A DNA stretch of 64,000 nt, from contig NZ_JAGGPP010000004.1 in the NCBI RefSeq assembly GCF_018613755.1, positions 62,001 to 126,000 on the forward strand, in the 5' to 3' direction. The notes under the pieces were generated by a model that saw only the letters and a program-made list of their open reading frames with translations, had not been told where the DNA came from and ran no database searches. Below are positions 51,601-60,146 of the stretch, piece by piece. Source of the stretch: Arthrobacter sp. ISL-72 (GTDB taxonomy: Bacteria > Actinomycetota > Actinomycetes > Actinomycetales > Micrococcaceae). The translations under genes and the position numbers were made by a program. Positions within the stretch are counted from its first letter, which is position 1. The number at the start of each line of letters is the position of its first letter.

Positions 51601-54439
51601 GCGGTTTGACGGCCAGGCCACGGACGAGCTGCGCACCGCCATTTCCGCGGCACGGACCTTCACCGACGCAGTGACCCTGGCCCGCAGCGACGGCCTCGAC
51701 CGATCCACCGCCGACTCGTTGATGCTGCGCACCGCGGCAACGGTCCACCAGCTCTCTGCGGCCGTCGATGCCTCCGACGTGATCGTGACGGCAGCCGCGA
51801 CAGAACCAAACATCACCGCCGGCGGGAGCACGGACGTCACTGTCACCGTCGAGAACACCGGTGCCGCCGCCCTCGATGGCCTCACCCCCGGTATGGACCT
51901 TCCCGAGGGTTGGACTGCACGGCTTACGTCCCGCCTCCCGGAGACCATCCCGGCGGGAGGAGAAGCGCGCGCCGCCTATAGTGTTACCGCGCCGGAGGGC
52001 AGCGCTGCGGCCCAGTATCCCGGCAGCGCCTCCGTCACCTTCGTGCGCGGCCAGGACTCCGCAACCAGGAACTCCGGATTCAGCCTCGCAGTCGGCGCCG
52101 GCCTTGCCGCTGCCGATGCCAGGGTAACGCCGGGGATCACGGAGCCGGGCGGCAGCGGCTTCGCCGCCGTCACGCTCCGAAACCTGCAAACGTCCACAGA
52201 CCGCCAGGTCAATGTCAGCGCGGCCTCACTGCCCTCCGGTTGGGAGGGGTCAGCCCACGTCCGGGCTGTCGTTCCTGCCGGCGGCCAGGTCTCCGTAATG
52301 GTTCCCGTCACGGCATCACAGGGTGCGCTGAGCGGAACCGTGCAGTTGTCCGTCGCGGACGACACCGGCCGCGTCCTGGCAACCACCCAAGCGACGGCGC
52401 ACGTGAGGGGAAGTTCCAACTGCTCCTCCGACACCACCGGCGAGGCATGCCTGCCGCCCAGCAGCCTGGTTCTGGCCAACTTCGAAAGCGGCGGCGATTC
52501 CGGATGGCATACCGGAACTCAGTCCACCCTCACCGTCGGGGGAATGCCTGCCGGCACCGAATCGGCGCTCGGGACCGGGCGCCTTGAGGTCCAGCCCGCG
52601 CAGCCGGTCGCTCCCTCCGCCTGGCGCGAGACCACCCTTTCGCTGCCGAAACCGGTGCCCACAGCCGAGGCCACGGCGCTGCTTGCTTCCCTCCGGCTGC
52701 CGGACACCGCGGAGCCATCAGACTACGAGGCAAGGTTCCAGGCGACGGACAGCCGCGGGAACACTACGGAAATCATCCGGCAGCTTGCCCCGGGGTCATG
52801 GAACCAGCTGGTGCTCCCCACCGTTGACGACGGTTTGCAGGATGTGGCATCCCTGCGTGTTGGCGTGCGTTCGAAGTCCGCGGCGGATACGGCCGGGTTC
52901 TTCCTGGACGCGGTGCAGCTCGACTATGGCCATGGCGGCCGAAACCTGGCAGCAACGGCCAAAGCATCCGCAGCCACCTCGGTTGAAGCCGGGGGCTGGG
53001 GTGCCGGGCAGCTGGTGGACTCCGTGGCGTTCAGCACTGCTTCGCATCGCGGCTACCGCAGCGAAGCGGCCGCCAGCCAATGGATCCAGTTGGATCTGGG
53101 CGAAACCCGGAGCATCGGAACCGTATACCTTCATCCCGCGACCACACCTGCCGGGGAAGAGCCACTCGCCGGGAAGACCGGGCTGCCTGAAGCTCCGGAG
53201 GTGCTGGTCTCCGCCGACGGAACGAAATGGACCGCCGCGGCGGTCAGCGCACGCCGGGCCGGCACTGCCGACGCACCTCTGCGGCTTACCTTCAGCCCCG
53301 TTGATGCCAAATTCCTCAGGGTGACGTCCGGAGCGGATTCCAGCCCCGACGAATTCCTGTCCCTGTCGGAAGTTGAGGTTTTCGGGCCTGGAAACACTGT
53401 GCCCGGGACGCCGGAGGACCGGACGGTAGACGAGGGTGAACCTGCCCAGTTCGGGTCGGTGGCTCCCGGCCAGCCCGGCCTCCGGCTGCAGTGGCAGCGC
53501 AGCGATGATGCGGGAGCCACCTTCCGGGACATTCCCGGCGCCATCGGCACCACACTGACGGTGCCCTCACCGCAGGCCGCGGACGACGGCGACCGGTTCC
53601 GGGCCGTCACCATGTCCGGTAGTTCGGAGGTACTGAAGGTTTCTGGCTCTGCCGCACTGTCCGTCAGGACGGAGCCCCTGGCAGTGAACGGCCACCCGGA
53701 CGATTTGTTCCTGGCAATGCCGGATCACTCGGAAGGCCGGCTCACAGCATCGGTATCCGGTGCCGGGAAGCGGCTCCAATGGCAAAGCAGCACCGACGGA
53801 GGCCTGAGCTGGCGGAACGTTGCCGGTGCAGCGGAGAGCGAACTGACAGTTTCCTTCCGCGAAGGATCCGCGCTCCCTTCCGAGCAGTTCCGGCTGACCG
53901 CCACGAACCTCCTCGGGGCACGGACTGTCAGCCGCGCCGCAACAGTCAACCTCGGCGTCGCCCCGGAGATTACCGCCGCGGCAATCCATGCCGCTGCCGT
54001 CCCCGGTCAAGCGATCGAGCTCAACGTCCAAGCGACCGGCTCGCCCTCCCCTGCCATCACCTGGTTCAGCCAGGCGGCTCCGGGCTCGCCGTGGATCGAG
54101 GTCCCCGGAGAATCGGATGCGACCTTGGTCATCAGTCCCGGCGCGGTGGTCAACGGCAGCCGTTACCACGCGGCCGCCGGGAACACGTTTGGCACAGCCA
54201 CCAGCCAGGACATCACGGTCTCGGTCCTGACGCCGGCGCCGGTTCCACCGGAGCCCCTCGGCCCCGTCGGAGATCTGGGTGCAATCCAGGCTGACCAGCC
54301 CATGGCAGACACCGGAGCCAACATCTCACCCCTGCTGCCGGCCGTCATGCTGCTCCTCCTTGGCGGCATCATCATGGCTGTCCAGCGGTTCACGCGCCCG
54401 CACGGCGTCCCCGCCGTTTCCCCGAAGGAACACCCTTGA
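48638..54439 (+). CDS. Secreted multidomain alpha-L-rhamnosidase (GH78)
   Basis: A 1,933-residue extracellular enzyme that releases L-rhamnose from plant or bacterial glycans. Signal peptide residues 1-25. N-terminal FnIII-like and rhamnosidase N domains (about 55-330), carbohydrate-binding linker, then the catalytic alpha-barrel: PTREKRGWTADAH has Glu535 as probable acid, and SIWEEW (Glu802/803) as probable base, both conserved GH78 sites. After the rhamnosidase C domain (to about 900) come an uncharacterised helical region, two NEW3-like beta domains (about 1046-1257), a jelly-roll, an F5/8-type C domain (about 1433-1586), three Ig-like repeats, then PMADTG, a membrane helix (about 1896-1918) and a basic tail, resembling a sortase anchor. 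TTG 48626 with GGGGGA is a possible earlier start. Confidence 0.93.
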   Translation: MHRCRSVITLVVASIALGLLTPAAGQAALADSEVVAGVGIAQHLSRSPMPAVQAPSLPGAVEAEPAGPVTAAGLTVGPLSVEHLNNPLGVDAARPRLSWELASGERGKSQTGYQIQVAGSEAALASAPDVWDSGHVSGDNQSLVAYAGPALSSATPYFWRVRVWDEDGVESSWSPVSTWTTGLLDAGDWQANWISPASSAAGGSYLRKSFTLPDKPLRATAFVAGRGTFERPVDNQGYCCLQTATLARGIYELSANGKKVGDAQLESQPTDSRVRSLYRTWDVTSLLQSGDNAVGFLIGEDSDVILQINLEWASGPPTVISTDGSWTSRPGPVTRAHRFHGETFDARKQIAGWDTAAAGSLGWSAVRTNTTRGTLSASPNEPMRVVNRLNPVKVTQPAPGVFVADFGTNISGTVSLSQVVPAGRTVTIKHGERLHNGRVNNSVILAAQTSTFIGDGKTSLFSSRFAYAGFRWAEISGLDAAPASGAMVAQEIRNDVRPSGTFKASTPLLNSLHEANRQTQVNGMHGIPEDTPTREKRGWTADAHLAAQATINNYDMAAFYTKFIRDMEDAQAPSGFVPDIVPIEHHPFWSEQSDPVWSAATVLIPYYVWKAYGDDRLLSSHYSSMDRWMSYLGTVSDGYLITRPSGTWGQDWVASEDTDSKLFQSGFYYLTAKLMAEMSDELGKTGSAEKYRALAHKISEAFNSRYFDAGKASYGNSQFSNALPLTLGIVPEGRAGDVTQTLVNQVMVTGGGHVRGGLPGAKYTVDALELMGRSDIVNIVVSRTDSPGWAYMLTHGPGSIWEEWQGTPSLNHPMFTFIDNWLYTSVAGISPSGDGGYREISFDPRITPSLPSAAGSVHTPFGEAKIDWKRVDGRVDYNVTVPVGATGKLRLRNARPEGVAESGHRAAVGNGIMSIEGSGTDTAATLGSGTFQFTSDPALAQLVAAETTTAAMKREVSALAPSTPGIAALKQSSAGTESQVSGALDAYMRFDGQATDELRTAISAARTFTDAVTLARSDGLDRSTADSLMLRTAATVHQLSAAVDASDVIVTAAATEPNITAGGSTDVTVTVENTGAAALDGLTPGMDLPEGWTARLTSRLPETIPAGGEARAAYSVTAPEGSAAAQYPGSASVTFVRGQDSATRNSGFSLAVGAGLAAADARVTPGITEPGGSGFAAVTLRNLQTSTDRQVNVSAASLPSGWEGSAHVRAVVPAGGQVSVMVPVTASQGALSGTVQLSVADDTGRVLATTQATAHVRGSSNCSSDTTGEACLPPSSLVLANFESGGDSGWHTGTQSTLTVGGMPAGTESALGTGRLEVQPAQPVAPSAWRETTLSLPKPVPTAEATALLASLRLPDTAEPSDYEARFQATDSRGNTTEIIRQLAPGSWNQLVLPTVDDGLQDVASLRVGVRSKSAADTAGFFLDAVQLDYGHGGRNLAATAKASAATSVEAGGWGAGQLVDSVAFSTASHRGYRSEAAASQWIQLDLGETRSIGTVYLHPATTPAGEEPLAGKTGLPEAPEVLVSADGTKWTAAAVSARRAGTADAPLRLTFSPVDAKFLRVTSGADSSPDEFLSLSEVEVFGPGNTVPGTPEDRTVDEGEPAQFGSVAPGQPGLRLQWQRSDDAGATFRDIPGAIGTTLTVPSPQAADDGDRFRAVTMSGSSEVLKVSGSAALSVRTEPLAVNGHPDDLFLAMPDHSEGRLTASVSGAGKRLQWQSSTDGGLSWRNVAGAAESELTVSFREGSALPSEQFRLTATNLLGARTVSRAATVNLGVAPEITAAAIHAAAVPGQAIELNVQATGSPSPAITWFSQAAPGSPWIEVPGESDATLVISPGAVVNGSRYHAAAGNTFGTATSQDITVSVLTPAPVPPEPLGPVGDLGAIQADQPMADTGANISPLLPAVMLLLLGGIIMAVQRFTRPHGVPAVSPKEHP

Positions 54440-55917
54440 ATAATCCGATTGCGCGGAAGATCACCGCGGGATTGCTGGCCACGGCTGCAGCCATGCTGAC
54501 CCTTTCCGGGGCGGCGTTGGCCACGGTTCCGGAGCCGACCGTCGGGCCTGCCGCATCAGCGGAGCCGGCGCCCGCCGTACCGGCCCCGCCGACCACGGCT
54601 CCGCCGTCATCAACCACGGAGCCGACGCCCGTTCCCTCCCCCTCCGTCACGCCAGAGGCGCCAAGCCCGCTCCCTGCGCCGGCGCTTGAAGCCCTGGAAC
54701 CGGTCTCCAGTGCGGAAAGAGACGCGTTCGTCACCCTCCTGAACGACTACCGCCGGTTGCACGGCGTTCCCGCCGTCGTGCTGGACCCGGCCGTCAGCGC
54801 AGCCGCGCAGCAATGGGCGCTGGACCAGCCGGACTTTCCCTCGGCCGTCCCTGTCCCCGAGGATGCGCTGCCGGCAGGAGCTGTCTACGGCCGGCTCGCC
54901 GAAACGATCTACTCCGCCTCCGAACCCACGGTTCAGCAGCTCCACAATAAGCTCATCAGCGACTACGGTTCCGCCAACGCTACAGCCATGCGTGACCCGA
55001 AATACGGTCGGGTTGGTGTCGCCGCCGTCCGGACGGGGCTGAACCTGTACGTCTACGAAGTCCTGGTTGAAAAGGCCGCCGCGGTTTACCCCACGGACTA
55101 CGTGAGCTATTCGTGGTCACCGGCCATCTACTCGGTCTCCTACGCTCCGACAGGCATGATCTGGAAGAAGCTCAGCTATGCCGATTGGGCCGCAGCGGGC
55201 TTCCCGCGGCCGCGGATTGCCGGCTGGATAGCTGGCACGCGGGTCTTCACCTTTGCTCCGGCGCCGGAAATCTACGCCACCTCCCCGGACGGCGTGACCC
55301 ATCTGCTGACCTACCGCGAGTGGCAGGACATGGGCTACAGGCAGCCGGAACGCAGTGCAGGAAGCTTCGTCCGGTATCCCTGGTCCGGTTCGATCTATTC
55401 GGTCGAGTTCACCAGCCCGGCATGGCAATGGAAAAGACTCAGTTACGCCGACTGGCTCCAGCTGGGACAGCCGGCTCCACGGATCGCCGGCTTCATCCAG
55501 GGGACCACCTACTACCAGTACCAATACTCCAACGAAGTCTTCGCCCGCGGCGAAGACGGTGTGCTGCACAAATTGAGCTTTGACGAATGGTTTGCTGCCG
55601 GCAGCCCTTCGCCCAGGCGGCTTCTCAGCGGGTACTTCAAGACGTCGTGGATGGGAGTCATCTACTACAACGCCAATGTAAAAGTTGAAGGCAGCCGGCC
55701 AATCGGCTTCCCGGAGTGGGCAGGGGCGCAGTTCCCCACACCCGTCGTCGATCAATACGTGCCGTTTTCCTTCTACTGGACGCCGGTGAACTCCGGAAAT
55801 ATCTACTACCGGGCTCCTGACGGTTCGGACATTCACATGAGCTATTCGCAGTGGAAGCAGGCCGGTAGCCCTTGGCCCCGGCCGTACAACTCGACTCCGG
55901 CGGCGGGTGAACGCTGA
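54436..55917 (+). CDS. Secreted CAP-domain protein with six tandem W/Y-rich repeats
   Basis: A 493-residue exported protein. TTG 54436 follows AAGGAACACCC and overlaps the rhamnosidase stop (TTGA), so translation is coupled. Signal peptide (about 1-28), Pro/Thr/Ser linker (30-80), a CAP/SCP domain (about 92-215; DAFVTLLNDYRRLHGVPAVVLDP and AAQQWAL, but with a weak active-site His/Glu set). Residues 216-490 are six imperfect repeats of about 45 residues with core IYY...DG..h.LSY.eW..aG.P.PR. Unknown in function; the coupling suggests work at the same cell-surface glycan as the rhamnosidase. Confidence 0.85.
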   Translation: MNNPIARKITAGLLATAAAMLTLSGAALATVPEPTVGPAASAEPAPAVPAPPTTAPPSSTTEPTPVPSPSVTPEAPSPLPAPALEALEPVSSAERDAFVTLLNDYRRLHGVPAVVLDPAVSAAAQQWALDQPDFPSAVPVPEDALPAGAVYGRLAETIYSASEPTVQQLHNKLISDYGSANATAMRDPKYGRVGVAAVRTGLNLYVYEVLVEKAAAVYPTDYVSYSWSPAIYSVSYAPTGMIWKKLSYADWAAAGFPRPRIAGWIAGTRVFTFAPAPEIYATSPDGVTHLLTYREWQDMGYRQPERSAGSFVRYPWSGSIYSVEFTSPAWQWKRLSYADWLQLGQPAPRIAGFIQGTTYYQYQYSNEVFARGEDGVLHKLSFDEWFAAGSPSPRRLLSGYFKTSWMGVIYYNANVKVEGSRPIGFPEWAGAQFPTPVVDQYVPFSFYWTPVNSGNIYYRAPDGSDIHMSYSQWKQAGSPWPRPYNSTPAAGER

Positions 55918-55927
55918 ACCGTTCCGT

Positions 55928-56722
55928 TCATCCGGGCCAGGGCTCGTTTGCCAGCCAGCTCGCGAACGTCTGCCTTCCATACCGCTGTTCCGGAATCAGG
56001 TTCCTGCCCTCGCGGAGGTATGTGCCCATGGCACCAGGCAGGGGCAGGCTCACGAGGCGCCCCCGCGACCCGGTTTGGCGTTTCCAGGTTTCTGCCAGTT
56101 CCGCCATCCCGTTGATTTCCGGTCCGCCCACCGTCCGCAGCCTGTGAACGTCCTGCGAGGGCCCTTCCAGGGCCGCCTCAAGCAGTGCAGAGGCCACGTC
56201 GGCCGGGGCGATGGTCTGGAAGCGGACACCCTTGAATACCGGGAGCAGGCCGATTTTGGAGCCGGCAGCGAATAGCTGAACCAGGAGGCTGTGGAACTGG
56301 GTGGTCCGGACCGTCAGGGTCTCGAGCGGGGAACGGGCGTAGACCTGTTCCTTCTCCGCCTTGGACCGGTAGTAGCGAAGCGGCCCCTGGTCGCAGTTGA
56401 TGATCGAGAGCTGGACGGCCCTGCCCGTCCCGGCCTCGAATGCCGCCTCGAGAAGGCGTGAGCCGCCGTCGGCAAAGGTCCTAAGGGATTTCCCCGCCCT
56501 GCCTTCGAGGCAATCGACGACGACGCCGGCACCGGCCAATGCGTCAGCCAGCCCCTCACCCGCGGTGACGTCGCCCTGGAAGTAGCGCGCGCCGTCGTGC
56601 CTTTTCGGGTGTGCTGGCGGCCTGCGGCTGATAACGGTGACGTCATGGCCCGCCTGCAGGGCCTGCCGCACCACTTCCGAGCCGACCTGGCCGGTGCCGC
56701 CGGCTACGCAAATCCGCGTCAT
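55928..56722 (-). CDS. NAD(P)-binding oxidoreductase-like protein (NmrA/atypical SDR type)
   Basis: A 264-residue protein with the N-terminal Rossmann motif CVAGGTGQVGSEVVRQAL (about residues 4-21), then VTVISRRPPAHP. The region SIINCDQGPLRYYRSKAEKEQVYARSPLETLTVRTTQFHSLL is the atypical SDR core with a YxxxK-like motif (YYRSKAEKE). The C-terminus ends WLANEPWP. Enzyme reaction unknown. It lies next to the GlpR-like gene on the same strand, with 52 bp between. Confidence 0.85.
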   Translation of the reverse strand: MTRICVAGGTGQVGSEVVRQALQAGHDVTVISRRPPAHPKRHDGARYFQGDVTAGEGLADALAGAGVVVDCLEGRAGKSLRTFADGGSRLLEAAFEAGTGRAVQLSIINCDQGPLRYYRSKAEKEQVYARSPLETLTVRTTQFHSLLVQLFAAGSKIGLLPVFKGVRFQTIAPADVASALLEAALEGPSQDVHRLRTVGGPEINGMAELAETWKRQTGSRGRLVSLPLPGAMGTYLREGRNLIPEQRYGRQTFASWLANEPWPG

Positions 56723-56774
56723 GCTCAGAGGCTACAGGCAGCGGCCAGTGGCGGCCCGGGTTCGGAGCTGAGGG

Positions 56775-57743
56775 TCACGCGCGGCGGCGCTGCAGGACGT
56801 CGTCCAGGTTGCTCAGCGCACTCTGCGCCTTGGTCAGTGGCTTGGCAGCCGGAACACTGCCCGCAGGTGCCGCAGCCGGACCCTGCTTGAGCGACGGCTT
56901 GCCCGCTGCCTTCGGAGCCTCGGGCAGGTCGAGCGGCTCAGGCACTGCACGGTCAGCCTTGGCGGCCTCCACATACGTGGGCTTCGGAACTTCGACCGGC
57001 TCCCAGCTGGTGTCGCTCGCGACGCCCGAACCTGGCACGGCCGCGGCCTGCAGGGCCAGATCACCTGACGCCTTGGCCTCGGCAAGGGCGGCCTCACGGA
57101 GTTCCTGCGCGGTGAGGGGCTTCACCTGGGGCCGGTCGGCCTCGGCGTCAAAAAGAGGACTATCCCGGACCTCCACGGACGGTTCCCGGCTGGGGCGCGG
57201 GACAGCCGCACGCATCTGGCGATCGGGTACGGTCATGGCAGCGCGGAAAGCCGCATTCATCCTGACGCGCCGGTCCCGTACCGCCAGCCGCCGGAGCAGT
57301 GCCACGGCCGCAAGAGCCGTCAGCAGAGACCCAACGGGAAGCCAGAACGAGCCGACCCCGATTACGAGCAGAACCAAACTCACGATGCCGGTCAGCAGTC
57401 CGGCCAACGCCGCAAGCGCGATCGCACACCGTCCATAACGGATCCTGAGTGCACCCGGACGTGCCCTGACGGACCCCGGGCCGGCGGCTGGAGTCCGGGA
57501 TCCCTGGGCGGATCCGGTGGCCTGCTTGGTTTCCATTGATTTCTCCTGCTGGGCGGCCATTTTCATGACGTTTCCGGCTTGGGGTTCTACTGGTTCTGCG
57601 TCACTGACATCGAGCCGGAGCTCGACGGCCGGTTGCAGCTGATGCCGGCCGTTCCGGAGTACATACGGGGCCACCCACACAATCCAGAGCGCGACAGCGA
57701 CAACAAGGATCACTGAGCTGCTAAGAGGGAAGTCCACATTCAA
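56775..57743 (-). CDS. Membrane protein resembling GlpR (Rv0996-type)
   Basis: A 322-residue protein. The N-terminal helix (about residues 8-30, SSVILVVAVALWIVWVAPYVLRN) is followed by a polar segment of about 70 residues. Two helices (about 104-152, with ALAGLLTGIVSLVLLVIGVG) come next, then a long Ala/Pro/Lys-rich cytoplasmic tail with several charged segments. Position beside rimJ and galU, and this layout, are those of Rv0996/GlpR, the membrane partner of the gephyrin-like protein Glp in corynebacterial division. The glp/moeA-type gene that usually lies between galU and rimJ is not here. Orthology is inference. Confidence 0.6.
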   Translation of the reverse strand: MNVDFPLSSSVILVVAVALWIVWVAPYVLRNGRHQLQPAVELRLDVSDAEPVEPQAGNVMKMAAQQEKSMETKQATGSAQGSRTPAAGPGSVRARPGALRIRYGRCAIALAALAGLLTGIVSLVLLVIGVGSFWLPVGSLLTALAAVALLRRLAVRDRRVRMNAAFRAAMTVPDRQMRAAVPRPSREPSVEVRDSPLFDAEADRPQVKPLTAQELREAALAEAKASGDLALQAAAVPGSGVASDTSWEPVEVPKPTYVEAAKADRAVPEPLDLPEAPKAAGKPSLKQGPAAAPAGSVPAAKPLTKAQSALSNLDDVLQRRRA

Positions 57744-57901
57744 AACCGTATGAGCAATTTGCCGGCTGCTCTCGCATTAGCTCCGGTGTGTCGCCGGGCA
57801 GCTGGCAAATCAATGGATTTATGACAAAAGACACAGGTTGCAGCGGCAGGCGGCGAAGTCAAAGCATCCGCGAAGACGGGCGGCGGAGCGAGCCGAACGG
57901 C

Positions 57902-58519
57902 TCAGGCGGGGCGGCTTCGCAGCCATCTGTTCAGCAGCCCTTCCGGGACCTCCTCCGACGTCAGGGCGAAGGACCGGTGGTCCGCCCATTCCCCGTTGAT
58001 GTGGAGGAACCGAGGCCGGTAGCCTTCATCCCGGAAACCGAGCTTCTCCACCACCCTGAGGCTGGCCGCGTTCTCAGGCCGGATGTTGATCTCCATCCGG
58101 TGCAGCCCGAGGACGCTGAAACAGTGATCGGTGGCCATGGCCACGGCCGTGGGCGCAATCCCACGGCCCGCGCAGGCCTTGTCCACCCAGTAACCCAGCG
58201 TGGCCATCATCGCCGAACCCCAGATGATGGATGAGACCGTCAGCTGCCCGACGATCACGGGATCCCGTTGCCCGGGGGCCCGCTCGGTGATCACAAATGG
58301 CAGTGCGGTGGCCTGGGCGGCCTGTGCCTTGAGCGAGCGGACCATCTGCCGGTAGTCCGGCAGCGCCCCGCCTGGAGCTGGATTGGAGGCCTCCCAGGGC
58401 GCGAGCCATTCCGAGTTGCGGGAACGGACCGCCATCCATTCCTTACGGTCCCTGTACCGGATGGGACGCAGCACAAGATCGCCGCACTCCAGCGTCACCG
58501 GCCAGATGCTGCCCCCCAT
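57902..58519 (-). CDS. rimJ: GNAT N-acetyltransferase, RimJ/RimL type
   Basis: A 205-residue acetyltransferase. Strand and motif A: GYWVDKACAGRGIAPTAVAMATDHCF, with the R-G-x-G/A acetyl-CoA loop; motif B: LHRMEINIRPENAASLRVVEKLGFRDEGYRPR. N-terminal LRPIRYRDRKEWMAVR is typical. It probably acetylates the N-terminus of a ribosomal or other protein. ATG 58519 is 6 bp after the galU stop, so both are read together. Confidence 0.9.
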   Translation of the reverse strand: MGGSIWPVTLECGDLVLRPIRYRDRKEWMAVRSRNSEWLAPWEASNPAPGGALPDYRQMVRSLKAQAAQATALPFVITERAPGQRDPVIVGQLTVSSIIWGSAMMATLGYWVDKACAGRGIAPTAVAMATDHCFSVLGLHRMEINIRPENAASLRVVEKLGFRDEGYRPRFLHINGEWADHRSFALTSEEVPEGLLNRWLRSRPA

Positions 58520-58525
58520 GGGCCG

Positions 58526-59431
58526 TTACTTGACCAGTGAGGAAGTGAATTCCGGCAGCCATTCGCGCAGCCCGGGGCCGAGGTCGTCGCTGTCGCAGGC
58601 GAGCTGGACGCAGGCCTTCAGGTAACTGAGCTTGTCACCGGTGTCATAGCGGCGGCCGCGGAATACGACACCATAGACGCCGTAGCCCTCACCGGTTCCT
58701 GCAGACAGTTCCTGCAGGGCATCCGTAAGCTGGATCTCCCCGCCCCTGCCCGGCTCGGTGCGCTCGAGGACGTCGAACACTGCCGGGTGGAGGACGTAAC
58801 GGCCGATCACGGCCAGATTCGACGGCGCTTCATCGACGTCGGGCTTCTCCACGAGCTTCCGGATCCGAACGAAACCGTCCAAATCGGTTTCCTCGATGTC
58901 AGCGCAGCCATAGGCGCTGATCTGGGAAGGCTCGACCTCAATGAGTGCCACGACGGAGCCGCCGGTCTGGGCCTGGACCTTGATCATGGTGCTGAGGAGC
59001 TCGTCGCGGGCGTCGATGAGGTCGTCGCCCAGGAGCACGGCGAACGGTTCGTTGCCGACATGCTGCTTCGCCCGCAGCACGGCGTGTCCGAGGCCCATGG
59101 GGTCGCCCTGGCGGACGTAGTGGATGTCGCCGAGGTTACTGGCTGCCTGGATGGACTCAAGTTTGGTGGTGTCGCCCTTGGCTTCGAGGGCCGCCTCCAG
59201 CGAGGGAACGCGGTCGAAGTGGTCTTCGAGGGCGCGCTTGTTCCGGCCGGTGATCATCAGGATGTCGGAGAGGCCAACACTGACGGCCTCTTCGACGACA
59301 TACTGGATCGCGGGTTTGTCCACGACCGGCAGCATTTCCTTGGGCATGGCCTTCGTGGCCGGGAGGAACCTCGTGCCGAGACCCGCAGCCGGGATGACAG
59401 CCTTGCGGACGGAAGTATTGGTGGTAGTCAC
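58526..59431 (-). CDS. galU: UTP-glucose-1-phosphate uridylyltransferase
   Basis: Forms UDP-glucose from UTP and glucose-1-phosphate. At 301 residues, the family length. The nucleotide-binding start KAVIPAAGLGTRFLPATKAMPKEMLPVVDKP is complete, as are GLGHAVLRAKQHVG and the GEIQLTDALQ motif. Start GTG 59431: TAGATT on the minus strand (59438-59443) ends 6 nt before it, with no Shine-Dalgarno, so leaderless. It is read with rimJ. Divergent from 5-formyltetrahydrofolate cyclo-ligase. Confidence 0.96.
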   Translation of the reverse strand: MTTTNTSVRKAVIPAAGLGTRFLPATKAMPKEMLPVVDKPAIQYVVEEAVSVGLSDILMITGRNKRALEDHFDRVPSLEAALEAKGDTTKLESIQAASNLGDIHYVRQGDPMGLGHAVLRAKQHVGNEPFAVLLGDDLIDARDELLSTMIKVQAQTGGSVVALIEVEPSQISAYGCADIEETDLDGFVRIRKLVEKPDVDEAPSNLAVIGRYVLHPAVFDVLERTEPGRGGEIQLTDALQELSAGTGEGYGVYGVVFRGRRYDTGDKLSYLKACVQLACDSDDLGPGLREWLPEFTSSLVK

Positions 59432-59529
59432 TGGACTAATCTAACGTCAGGGACCAAACATTGGGTAATTGCACTAAGCGTCCGTTTTGCCCCGTGCCGG
59501 GGCCGCCGGGCAGGGAAGGACAGGCACTG

Positions 59530-60126
59530 TTGCCATCTAAGGAAGAGATCCGCTCAGCCCATAGAACCGAGCGCGCCGCCGCCTCTCCTGCCGGATTGGA
59601 AAGCGCCGGTGAAGGCATCGCACGCCACGGACTCCAGTGGGCCGCCACGGTTTCCGCAGGCAGGAGCAGCACGTTTGCCGCTTACCTGGGAGTGGGTTTT
59701 GAACCCCCCACCATGCCGCTCATCAGGGCACTTCACGCGTCCGGCCACCAGGTGCTGCTGCCTGTCTGCCGTCCGACGCTCACCTTGAACTGGGTTTATT
59801 GGACGCCGGCCACCGAATTCGTCCGCAGCAGCTACGCCCCGATCGAAGAACCGGTGGGCGATCAGCACGGTGCCGAGGTCATGCGCGAGGTGGCAGGAAT
59901 CTTCGTCCCCGCCACCGCGGTGGACCTGACGGGCAACAGGATCGGCCAGGGCGGCGGCTACTACGACAAGTTCCTGGCCGGGCTGGACGCGGAGGGACTG
60001 CCCGTGCCCTCGGTTGCGGTGGTCTATGACCGTGAAGTCCTGGCGGCCGGGAGCATCCCGGCGGAGTCCTTCGACCGTAAGATACCGGCTGCAGTGACTC
60101 CCTCGCGCCTGACGCAGCTGATGTGA
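59530..60126 (+). CDS. 5-formyltetrahydrofolate cyclo-ligase
   Basis: Converts 5-formyl-THF to 5,10-methenyl-THF with ATP. 198 residues from TTG 59530 after GGGAAGGA. The N-terminal KEEIRS segment, the PTM...R-ALHASG block and the C-terminal DLTGNRIGQGGGYYDKFLAGL signature (ATP/Mg loop) are present. An upstream frame to 59461 looks non-coding. The galU / cyclo-ligase / FmdB order matches that around Rv0991c-Rv0993 in mycobacteria. Confidence 0.92.
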   Translation: MPSKEEIRSAHRTERAAASPAGLESAGEGIARHGLQWAATVSAGRSSTFAAYLGVGFEPPTMPLIRALHASGHQVLLPVCRPTLTLNWVYWTPATEFVRSSYAPIEEPVGDQHGAEVMREVAGIFVPATAVDLTGNRIGQGGGYYDKFLAGLDAEGLPVPSVAVVYDREVLAAGSIPAESFDRKIPAAVTPSRLTQLM

Positions 60127-60146
60127 AGCCCGGCCGCCGCGGATGA

